From an uncultured Clostridia bacterium (lineage in GTDB: Bacteria > Bacillota > Clostridia > UBA1381): DNA of 64,000 nt. The notes below the pieces were generated by a model. The model saw only the letters and a list, made by a program, of their open reading frames with translations, made no database searches and had not been told where the DNA came from. Shown here piece after piece: positions 25,821 to 32,669 of the stretch. Position 1 is the stretch's first letter, and each line of letters opens with the position of its first letter. The stretch covers positions 21,753 to 85,752 of the forward strand of contig CANQJC010000005.1 in the NCBI GenBank assembly GCA_947624165.1, given 5' to 3'. The position numbers and the translations under genes are program-made.

Positions 25821-26111
25821 ATGAAGAAAAAAACTTTGCTTATGCTGGGAGCCGCCGCCGCTGCGGGGGTATACGGCGCGGTCACGGGCAAGGGACCGTT
25901 TAACAGAATACGATTCAAGGAACAGCACGAGCGGATCTCAAATTATATGGAAACGCATTATCCCAAGGCGATATACACGCCCGTCGAAGCGACGGAAAAC
26001 GGATATGTAACGGTGATAAAGCGGCTCGGAATGAACGACATAATCCTTTATATCACGATCGACGGCGAAGGAAATTATATTTTTACGGAATCACCCGTCG
26101 TACAGTCGTAA
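25821..26111 (+). CDS. Small membrane-anchored protein of unknown function
   Basis: A 96-residue protein with a lysine-led hydrophobic N-terminus (KKKTLLMLGAAAAAGVYGAV) that could be a signal anchor, then a compact soluble domain ending NDIILYITIDGEGNYIFTES, probably beta-strands facing the outside. GGAAAGGACG precedes the ATG. No family was recognised. It follows rsmI by 37 bases and may share its transcript. Confidence 0.65.
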   Translation: MKKKTLLMLGAAAAAGVYGAVTGKGPFNRIRFKEQHERISNYMETHYPKAIYTPVEATENGYVTVIKRLGMNDIILYITIDGEGNYIFTESPVVQS

Positions 26112-26158
26112 CCATTGACCTTCAAAAGGCATAATATATGCTAAAGGAGGTTTTAACT

Positions 26159-26356
26159 ATGAGTTTATTCGGCGGAGGCTGCAGCAATAACGGCGGCTGG
26201 GACATATGGATTTGGATTGCGATAATTGTGGTGCTGATACTTTTATGCTCCGACGGAAACGTTCTCGGAGCCGGCTCGAACAACAATTCCTGCTGCAATC
26301 CCTGTTGCGACCCGTGTGATAACGACCCGTGCGCCGCTAATAACAACTGCTGCTGA
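26159..26356 (+). CDS. Small cysteine-rich membrane protein
   Basis: A 65-residue protein: glycine-rich start, one hydrophobic span (about 15-30, WDIWIWIAIIVVLILL), then an Asn/Asp-rich tail with eight cysteines among the last 21 residues (CCNPCCDPCDNDPC, then CC at the end). AAAGGAGG eight bases before the ATG at 26159 is a near-perfect site and decides the start over an ATG seven codons upstream. The tail could bind metal or form disulfides (inference). Distantly reminiscent of short glycine-rich sporulation membrane peptides, but not assignable. Confidence 0.7.
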   Translation: MSLFGGGCSNNGGWDIWIWIAIIVVLILLCSDGNVLGAGSNNNSCCNPCCDPCDNDPCAANNNCC

Positions 26357-26370
26357 CGAGTACATTTCGG

Positions 26371-26408
26371 AGACCGAACGCGCCGCCCGCGCGACGTCGT
26401 TTCGGTCT
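26371..26408 (+). terminator. Possible terminator hairpin
   Basis: AGACCGAA (26371-26378) pairs with TTCGGTCT (26401-26408) around a GC-rich 22-base loop; only a weak T-run (ATTTTTC, 26414-26420) follows. Confidence 0.4.
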
Positions 26409-26484
26409 TCCGCATTTTTCGCGCTCATCGTCGCCGGTGCGGCATTTTTCGGGCGCGGTGCCTTCGGGCGGAAAGGATAAAAAA

Positions 26485-27609
26485 ATGAGTATGAAATACG
26501 GACTTGTTCTCGCGGGCGGCGGCGTGAGAGGCGCGTGCCACGCGGGAGTATGGAAGGCTCTCGGCGACATGGGCGTCGAGATATCGTCTGTCGCTGGCGC
26601 GTCGATAGGCTCTATAAACGGCGCGATTTTCGCCCAGGGCGATTTTGACAAGGCGATCGACATGTGGCGCGGCATCACCGCCGCCGATATCGTCAACATG
26701 CCGGACGGCGTGAGCAACGGCGACGACTTGTTCGACGTGAAAAACCTTTCCGAGATAGTCCGCGCGATATACGACGGCGAAGGGTTGGACATGTCGCCGC
26801 TCGAGCGTCTCCTCAAAGGTATCATAGACGAGGACAAGCTCAGAAAATCACCGATAGATTTCGGCGTGGCGGCGTTCTCGCTGACGCGCAAAAAGGAAAT
26901 ATATAAGTTTAAGAACGAGATACCGCGCGGCGAGATAGTGGATTATCTTATGGCAAGCGCGTGTATGCCTGGCTTTCGCTCGAAGGTCATCGAAGCCGAC
27001 AAATTCGCCGACGGCGGCGTTTCGGACAATATGCCCGTCGGTATGCTTCTCGGCAGGGGCGAGGAAAACATAATCACCGTAGACGTGAAAGGCGCGGGAA
27101 TATACCGCGATTTTAACACCTCTGGCAAAAACATAATTTCCGTTTGCTGCGACAAACCCCAAACGGGACTTATGGATTTCGACCGCGAAGGAATAGAGAG
27201 AAGCATAAAGGAAGGATATATAAAATGCATGAAAGCCTTCGGACGTTATGAAGGCGGGTTTTACGCCTTTAAGTCGGACGACTACCGCCGCGCGAGGGCG
27301 AAATATTCGCCCGACCTGATAAGCGGTATCGAGACCGCCGCGCGCATATACGGCATAGACGAGCTCAACACGTATGATTTCGACGAGCTTGTCAGACTCA
27401 CCCTGGACGCGCACGCGGGACACGAGAAAGAAGACGATACGGAGGACGAAGGGATCGCCGATAAAATACTCCAAACGAGCGAGAAGCATATATTAACGTG
27501 GCTCGTGAAAACGCTCCGCTCCGGCGCGGCGGATTTTCTCAAGGACAAGCTCTCCATGCTCGGTTCGGCTTACGACGCGGCGTGCGCCCTGATGTACTTC
27601 AAAAAATAA
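26485..27609 (+). CDS. Patatin-like phospholipase
   Basis: A 374-residue patatin/RssA-type lipid acyl hydrolase. It has the oxyanion block GGGVRGACHAG (residues 11-21), nucleophile S40 in GASIG, and catalytic D176 in FADGGVSDNMPV. No signal peptide, so probably cytosolic or membrane-peripheral. The C-terminal 130 residues are a less conserved helical extension with an acidic patch. The ATG at 26485 follows GGAAAGGA; an upstream in-frame start has no site. Confidence 0.88.
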   Translation: MSMKYGLVLAGGGVRGACHAGVWKALGDMGVEISSVAGASIGSINGAIFAQGDFDKAIDMWRGITAADIVNMPDGVSNGDDLFDVKNLSEIVRAIYDGEGLDMSPLERLLKGIIDEDKLRKSPIDFGVAAFSLTRKKEIYKFKNEIPRGEIVDYLMASACMPGFRSKVIEADKFADGGVSDNMPVGMLLGRGEENIITVDVKGAGIYRDFNTSGKNIISVCCDKPQTGLMDFDREGIERSIKEGYIKCMKAFGRYEGGFYAFKSDDYRRARAKYSPDLISGIETAARIYGIDELNTYDFDELVRLTLDAHAGHEKEDDTEDEGIADKILQTSEKHILTWLVKTLRSGAADFLKDKLSMLGSAYDAACALMYFKK

Positions 27610-27623
27610 AAGCTCGGAAAATG

Positions 27624-27652
27624 TTGTATTTGTCCGAAAAAAATTGTATAAT
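27624..27652 (+). promoter_or_regulatory. Promoter of the divisome cluster
   Basis: TTGTAT (27624-27629), 17 bases, TATAAT (27647-27652), about 40 bases before the HlyD-like gene. Confidence 0.85.
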
Positions 27653-27694
27653 AGCTGTATCGAATATATTTGTTTTTTAAGGGGAAAATAACCG

Positions 27695-28879
27695 ATGAAG
27701 AAATTCATTATCATAACGCTGTGCGCCGTCGTCGCCGTCGTTTCCGGCATAGGCATACATTACGTGATGTCGCCTGTGGATACTCAGGCTCTTGAGTACG
27801 CCATACAGGAAAACTCGATAAACACGAACGGCTTTATTATCCGCGACGAGTGGGTAATGTACACGCGCAGCGCGGGAACGATCTACCACAGCGTGTCGGA
27901 AGGGGACCGCGTGGCAAAGGACAGCGTGATCGGCGCGCTCTTTTACGGGGACGTGCCGCTCGACAGCATAAAAGAGCTTGCCGTCGTGGACAGCAAGATC
28001 AAAAAGAACGTTTCTCAAGCGAATAACCTTTCGTCGGCGGCTCTTGACTCCACAAATGTGGAAAACAATATCCGCGAACGCGAAAACCGCATAATCGCGG
28101 CTGCCGAAGACAACGATATACTTTCCGTTTCAAAATATAAAAACGATATCAACAGTCTCCGCGCCGACAACTCTCTTTCGACGGACAGCTCCGTCGCCGA
28201 GCTTGAAGCTCAGCGCGAAAATATCCTCGCCGGCATAGGCGTGGCAAAGGAGGATATTGCCGCGAACATATCCGGCATTTTCACCACGTATTTCGACGGC
28301 TATGAGGAGCTTCTCACACCCGCCGGCATAGACAATTACGACGTGCCTTACTTCGAATCTCTTTCACAGTCCCCCAAGATCACGAAAATAAGCGAGAAAG
28401 CCGACGCGGGAGGAGCCGTGTGCAAGATAGTCAACAATCATGTCTGGTACGTCATGACGGACATAAGCTCCGATATCGTCGGAGGACGCTCCGAAGGCGA
28501 CAGCGTGAAGCTTCGCTTCAACAATATGTCCGCGGAGGAAGCGGACGGAGAAATTTACCGTATCAGCGACGAAAGTAACGGACGCGTCGTCGTCACGGTG
28601 AAATGCTCCAAATATATAGAGAATGTCTTTTCATACAGACTTGCCGACGTGGACTTGATTTTTGAAAGTTACAGCGGCTATAAGATCCCGGTCTACGCCG
28701 TGCATACCGACGAGGACGGAAAGCAGAAGGTCATCGGCATAAAGAACGGCAGACAGTACGACTGCTACTGCGACCTGCTCTTCACAAACGCCGAAAGCGG
28801 CTACGCCATCGTCGAATCTTCGGAGGACGCGGCGAATAAACTGTCGCAGATGGAAAGAATTCTTGTAGGCGAAAGGTAA
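27695..28879 (+). CDS. HlyD-like membrane-anchored protein of the sepF/divIVA cluster
   Basis: A 394-residue protein with an N-terminal membrane anchor (residues 3-24), a biotinyl/lipoyl-like segment (GFIIRDEWVMYTRSAGTIYH, then GDRV), a helical hairpin region (about 90-175) and C-terminal beta-rich domains, the layout of HlyD-family adaptor proteins. Such a gene regularly precedes yggS-sepF-ylmH-divIVA in Clostridia and may act in division or envelope assembly instead of efflux, since no transporter is adjacent (inference). AAGGGG lies before the ATG. Confidence 0.72.
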   Translation: MKKFIIITLCAVVAVVSGIGIHYVMSPVDTQALEYAIQENSINTNGFIIRDEWVMYTRSAGTIYHSVSEGDRVAKDSVIGALFYGDVPLDSIKELAVVDSKIKKNVSQANNLSSAALDSTNVENNIRERENRIIAAAEDNDILSVSKYKNDINSLRADNSLSTDSSVAELEAQRENILAGIGVAKEDIAANISGIFTTYFDGYEELLTPAGIDNYDVPYFESLSQSPKITKISEKADAGGAVCKIVNNHVWYVMTDISSDIVGGRSEGDSVKLRFNNMSAEEADGEIYRISDESNGRVVVTVKCSKYIENVFSYRLADVDLIFESYSGYKIPVYAVHTDEDGKQKVIGIKNGRQYDCYCDLLFTNAESGYAIVESSEDAANKLSQMERILVGER

Positions 28880-28890
28880 GGGTGTGTTTT

Positions 28891-29592
28891 ATGAGTGTGA
28901 ATATAAAGGAAAATCTTGCCCGAGTGGAGGAGAAGATCACGGCGGCTGCGGAGCAAAGCGGCAGGACGCGCTCCGATATAACGTTTGTCGCTGTGACGAA
29001 AACTCATCCCTGCGATATGATCAACGAAGCCATCGCCCTCGGCGTGACTGACATAGGAGAGAACAAGCCGCAGGAGGTACGCGACAAATTCCCGTACGTA
29101 TCGCCCGTAAAGTGGCATCTTATCGGACATTTGCAGACCAACAAGGTGAAATATATAATAGACAAGGTCTGTCTGATCCATTCCGTAGATTCCGTCAAGC
29201 TCATGGACGAGATAGAGCGGCAGGCGTGCAAACACGGCATAGACATGGATATACTCATTCAGGTCAACATTTCGGGCGAGGAATCAAAATCGGGCGTAGC
29301 TCCCGACGAATTGGAGCCGCTTCTGCTCCACGCCGCGGAATTGAGCCGCGTAAAGGTCAAAGGATTGATGACGATTGCTCCGAAAACCGACAATCCTGTT
29401 ACAAATTCCGTACATTTTGACAACATGAGACGACTTTTTATTGACATATCGCAAAAAAAATACTATAATGTTAATATGTCATACCTGTCAATGGGTATGA
29501 GCGGGGATTATGAAACTGCCATAAAACACGGTGCCAACATGGTACGCGTGGGTAGTGCCGTATTCGGCGAAAGAAATTATTCTCAAAAATAA
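28891..29592 (+). CDS. yggS: Pyridoxal phosphate homeostasis protein
   Basis: A 233-residue PLP-binding TIM-barrel protein of the YggS/YlmE/PROSC family. The cofactor lysine is K37 in FVAVTKTH; GENKPQEVRDKF, WHLIGHLQTNK and SMGMSGDYETAIKHGANMVR are family blocks. It regulates free PLP and amino-acid balance and has no known catalytic activity. The ATG at 28891 follows AAGGGTG; an in-frame ATG three codons earlier overlaps that site. Second gene of the divisome cluster. Confidence 0.93.
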   Translation: MSVNIKENLARVEEKITAAAEQSGRTRSDITFVAVTKTHPCDMINEAIALGVTDIGENKPQEVRDKFPYVSPVKWHLIGHLQTNKVKYIIDKVCLIHSVDSVKLMDEIERQACKHGIDMDILIQVNISGEESKSGVAPDELEPLLLHAAELSRVKVKGLMTIAPKTDNPVTNSVHFDNMRRLFIDISQKKYYNVNMSYLSMGMSGDYETAIKHGANMVRVGSAVFGERNYSQK

Positions 29593-29613
29593 TACAGAAA
29601 GGGAATAGGGAAA

Positions 29614-30066
29614 ATGAGTATTTTCAGTGCAGTAAAGAACTTTATGGGTTTTGGCTCCGACGACGATTACTATGATGACGATTACTATGATGAGGAAGAC
29701 GAGATCGAAGAGGAGGAACCGATGTCCAGACGCTCGTCGTTTTCGAGAAAAAGCTCGGCAAAAGTAGTTCCGATCAACCCCGGAGCTTCGTCCAGAATAA
29801 GAATAATGACGCCGGACGATTTTGAGGATTCCACGGGCATAGCCGATGAGATCAAAGGCGGCAGACTTGTCATCTTCAATGTCGGCGACCTTGACGCGTC
29901 CGACGCGCGCAGAGTTGTAGACTTTGTTTCGGGTGCCGCTTACGGCGTAAACGGAAATGTCAGACGCGTTTCCGGCGGTATATTTGTCGCCGCTCCCAGA
30001 CATATCGACATAACGGGCGATAATTTAAAGGAGCATACGAGGAGTTCTTTTGACTGGAACGTTTAA
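29614..30066 (+). CDS. sepF: Cell division protein SepF
   Basis: A 150-residue cytosolic FtsZ partner. It has an N-terminal amphipathic membrane helix (SIFSAVKNFMGF), a strongly acidic linker (DDYYDDDYYDEEDEIEEEE) and a C-terminal SepF fold (about 68-145, GGRLVIFNVGDLDASDARRV). SepF tethers FtsZ to the membrane and shapes the septum. AGAAAGGGA precedes the ATG. A terminator-like hairpin directly follows its stop. Confidence 0.93.
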   Translation: MSIFSAVKNFMGFGSDDDYYDDDYYDEEDEIEEEEPMSRRSSFSRKSSAKVVPINPGASSRIRIMTPDDFEDSTGIADEIKGGRLVIFNVGDLDASDARRVVDFVSGAAYGVNGNVRRVSGGIFVAAPRHIDITGDNLKEHTRSSFDWNV

Positions 30067-30073
30067 TTTGAAG

Positions 30074-30099
30074 GGTGGTAATACTTTTACCACCTTTTT
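30074..30099 (+). terminator. Terminator-like hairpin between sepF and ylmH
   Basis: GGTGGTAA (30074-30081) pairs with TTACCACC (30087-30094) around TACTT, followed by five T. It lies just before the ylmH start, so it may cause partial termination within the cluster. Confidence 0.75.
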
Positions 30100-30108
30100 G
30101 AATATGAG

Positions 30109-30864
30109 GTGAACATTACGGACGCGAAACTCTTAACGGCGAAAACGGAGGATTTGTTCGATCTCTGCGAGAAGTACGCCGAACCGAAGTTTTCACAATT
30201 TCTCGACGGCGGCGAGATAGCCGTCATAGAAGACGATTTCCGTATCCCTTACGGATTCAACACAATGTTTTTCGGAGGATACGAAAGAGCGGAACGAAAA
30301 ATTTTCGGAGTATTTCCCGAATGGCAGCAAGCCCGCACGGAGGATTTTCCGCTGCTTGCGATTCGCTTCGAAGTCCCCAAATTCCGCCGTCTCACGCACC
30401 GCGACTATCTCGGCGCGCTCATGTCGCTCGGAATAGACCGTTCCAAAACCGGCGATATTCTTGTCGACGAGGAGGGCGCGTACGTGTTCGCCGAAAGCGA
30501 TATTGCGGAATATATCGCGCGCAGCGTGAATAAGATTTCCACGTCCGGCGTTAAGGGCAGGGTTATCGAACCCGCCGTCATTACCGTTCCGCCGCCCCGC
30601 ACTGTCGAAAAAAAGTGCGTGTGCGCGTCGCTGCGTCTCGACGCCGTTCTGTCGGCTGCACTCGGCATTTCCCGCGCGGCAGCGGAAACGCTCATTCGCG
30701 GAGGTTCGGTCAAAGTAAATCACCGCGCCGCCTCGGACCGTTCCAAGCAGGTAAGCGAAAACGATTTACTTTCCGTACGCGGCAGCGGACGGTTTATTTT
30801 AAAAGAAACGGGGAATATTACCGGAAAAGGGAGACTACACATAACGGTGGAGAAATTTGTGTGA
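30109..30864 (+). CDS. ylmH: YlmH family S4-domain RNA-binding protein
   Basis: A 251-residue protein with the YlmH N-terminal fold (RIPYGFNTMFFGGYERAERK is typical) and a C-terminal S4 RNA-binding domain (about 168-225, LRLDAVLSAALGISRAAAETLIRGG as two adjoining helices). Homologues bind stalled 50S subunits in ribosome rescue, and the gene sits in the division cluster of many Gram-positives. The start is uncertain: GTG at 30109 is used, but AGG directly overlaps it and no better site exists. Confidence 0.82.
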   Translation: MNITDAKLLTAKTEDLFDLCEKYAEPKFSQFLDGGEIAVIEDDFRIPYGFNTMFFGGYERAERKIFGVFPEWQQARTEDFPLLAIRFEVPKFRRLTHRDYLGALMSLGIDRSKTGDILVDEEGAYVFAESDIAEYIARSVNKISTSGVKGRVIEPAVITVPPPRTVEKKCVCASLRLDAVLSAALGISRAAAETLIRGGSVKVNHRAASDRSKQVSENDLLSVRGSGRFILKETGNITGKGRLHITVEKFV

Positions 30865-30876
30865 GGAGGGAGTATT

Positions 30877-31317
30877 TTGCTAAGACCGATAGATATCCAA
30901 AACAAAGAATTTGAAAAGAAGATCAAGGGTTACAGCTGCGACGAGGTCGATGATTTTCTCGACGTCGTAATACAGGACTACGAGCTTTTGTGCAAGGAAA
31001 ATCAAACGTTGAAAAACAAAATCGGACTTCTTACGGAGACCGTGGAACGCTATAAGCAAATGGAAAACACGATGCGTAAATCCATGGACATGGCGCAGCA
31101 GGCGGCGGCTGATTCGCGCAAGAACGCGGAAGCCGAAGCGAACGCCATAATCAACAAAGCCAAGCTTGACGCAAGCTATCTTGCCCGCCAAATCGACGAC
31201 GAACACGTCAAACGCCATCAGGAAATGCTGTCTCTCAAGGACGAGATAAACAGCTACAAAACGCGTATGCGAACGTACTGCGCAAACATGCTGAAAATGC
31301 TTGACGATATGGAATAA
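30877..31317 (+). CDS. divIVA: DivIVA-domain cell division protein
   Basis: A 146-residue coiled-coil protein. The N-terminal DivIVA domain has LRPIDIQNKEFEKKIKGYSC and DEVDDFLDVVIQDYE; a long coiled coil follows (about 35-140). It senses negative membrane curvature at poles and septum. The start is TTG at 30877 with GAGGAGGGA upstream. Last gene of the divisome cluster before a strong terminator. Confidence 0.92.
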   Translation: MLRPIDIQNKEFEKKIKGYSCDEVDDFLDVVIQDYELLCKENQTLKNKIGLLTETVERYKQMENTMRKSMDMAQQAAADSRKNAEAEANAIINKAKLDASYLARQIDDEHVKRHQEMLSLKDEINSYKTRMRTYCANMLKMLDDME

Positions 31318-31321
31318 AGAA

Positions 31322-31353
31322 AAAGTCTCTCTGACCGACAGAGAGACTTTTTT
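31322..31353. terminator. Terminator after divIVA, shared with convergent larC
   Basis: AAAGTCTCTCTG (31322-31333) pairs with CAGAGAGACTTT (31339-31350) around ACCGA, with a T-run on the plus strand and A-run upstream serving the minus strand. Confidence 0.92.
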
Positions 31354-31354
31354 T

Positions 31355-32569
31355 CTATTCCGTTTTAATATCGGAAAGCGCGAGACCGTTTTCGCGGGCT
31401 ATCTTCTCCAAATCATCGAACTCCGCTTTGCGCCGCACGACTCCGTACCCGCGCGACTCCTTGACGCGCACGCTGCCGTAAGGCGTGTCTGCGGAAGTTT
31501 CGCTGCGCTCCAGCACATACCTCTGCGCCGTATGCTCGCGCACCCCGATGGTGGTCGTATGCTTAAATATCAGCCGCAGCATTTCCTCGCGCTGCTCGGT
31601 ACGGCATACGCACGTCAGTATAATTCCCGGTCTGTTTTTCTTCATGCCGACGGGCGTTGTAAACACATCGAGCGCGCCCGCGCCGATAAGCGTCGTAACG
31701 GCGAAGCCTATCGCTTCACCCGTCATATCGTCGAGATTGCAGCACAGCTCCGACACGTTTTCGCCGTCGTCCTCCGTTTCGCCGTACATGACGCGCAGAT
31801 AATTTGCCGTTTCAAAATCCTTTGAACCCATTCCGTATCCGATTTTCGAAACGCGCATAACGGGCGGCGCGCAGAACTCCGACACGAAATGCTTCAATAT
31901 TGCCGCGCCCGTCGGCGTACACAGCTCCTCCTCGACGCGCGCCGCGTATGTCGGCACGCCCAGCAGTATATGCGCCGTGGCGGGGGCGGGTACGGGAAGA
32001 ACGCCGTGCGCGCAGCGCACAAATCCGCTGCCCGTGTTTACTGCGGACGCAAGTATTTTATCGGGATCCAGCTCGTTTATGAGCATACACGCGCCCACAA
32101 CGTCGGCGACCGCGTCGGCGGTCCCGACTTCATGGAAGTGTATATCGCTCATCTCGCGTCCATGTACGTGCGCTTCCGCGCCGGCTATCAGAGAATACAC
32201 GGCAAGCGCGTCGTCGCGCACCTTTTCGGGAACGGCGAGCCGAGATATGATTTCCTCGATGTCGCGTATGCTCGTATGAGAATGACCGTGCTCATGCGAA
32301 TGACCGTGTTCATGTGTATGACCGTGCTCGTGCGAATGACCGTGCTCGTGCATATGCTCGTCCTCGGTCACGCCCCCGACGACCACGTCCGTATGCGTGC
32401 CGGTAACGCCGTTTTTGACGGTTTTTTTCATTACGTATTTTATATTGGGTATGTTGAGCGCGTTCAGCTTTTCGATTTCCTTTTCAGGCTCCTGAAACAG
32501 CTCCAACAGTGCCGATATGATCATATCGCCCGCCGCGCCCATACCGCATTCGAAATATAATGTTTTCAT
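31355..32569 (-). CDS. larC: Nickel-pincer cofactor biosynthesis protein LarC (full-length fusion)
   Basis: A 404-residue LarC, the CTP-dependent cyclometallase that inserts nickel into the pincer nucleotide cofactor of lactate racemase-type enzymes. LYFECGMGAAGDM opens the protein; a histidine-rich stretch follows (HEHGHSHEHGHTH and repeats, about residues 72-98), then DIHFHEVGTADAVADVVG and the C-terminal LarC2 part. In some lactobacilli LarC1 and LarC2 are joined by frameshifting; here one frame encodes both. The ATG at 32569 follows GGGAGGA. larA, larB and larE are not in the window. Confidence 0.9.
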   Translation of the reverse strand: MKTLYFECGMGAAGDMIISALLELFQEPEKEIEKLNALNIPNIKYVMKKTVKNGVTGTHTDVVVGGVTEDEHMHEHGHSHEHGHTHEHGHSHEHGHSHTSIRDIEEIISRLAVPEKVRDDALAVYSLIAGAEAHVHGREMSDIHFHEVGTADAVADVVGACMLINELDPDKILASAVNTGSGFVRCAHGVLPVPAPATAHILLGVPTYAARVEEELCTPTGAAILKHFVSEFCAPPVMRVSKIGYGMGSKDFETANYLRVMYGETEDDGENVSELCCNLDDMTGEAIGFAVTTLIGAGALDVFTTPVGMKKNRPGIILTCVCRTEQREEMLRLIFKHTTTIGVREHTAQRYVLERSETSADTPYGSVRVKESRGYGVVRRKAEFDDLEKIARENGLALSDIKTE

Positions 32570-32601
32570 CACAATTTCCTCCCGTAACTCATCATAAATC
32601 A

Positions 32602-32630
32602 ATTATACCCGAAACGCGCCGTTTTGTAAA
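32602..32630 (-). promoter_or_regulatory. Promoter of larC
   Basis: Minus strand: TTTACA (32630-32625), 17 bases, TATAAT (32607-32602). Confidence 0.8.
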
Positions 32631-32642
32631 GCTCGCAGTAAA

Positions 32643-32666
32643 AAAACCGCCCCGAAGGGCGGTTTT
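32643..32666 (-). terminator. Terminator of the C11-like lipoprotein gene
   Basis: AAAACCGCCC (32643-32652) pairs with GGGCGGTTTT (32657-32666) around CGAA. The A-run at 32641-32646 gives a U-run in the minus transcript. Confidence 0.88.
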
Positions 32667-32669
32667 AAA

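Noticed and set aside
32279..32360. Short tandem DNA repeat that could suggest a CRISPR-like or satellite array
   Set aside because: It encodes the histidine-rich HEHGHSH stretch of LarC and has no spacer structure.
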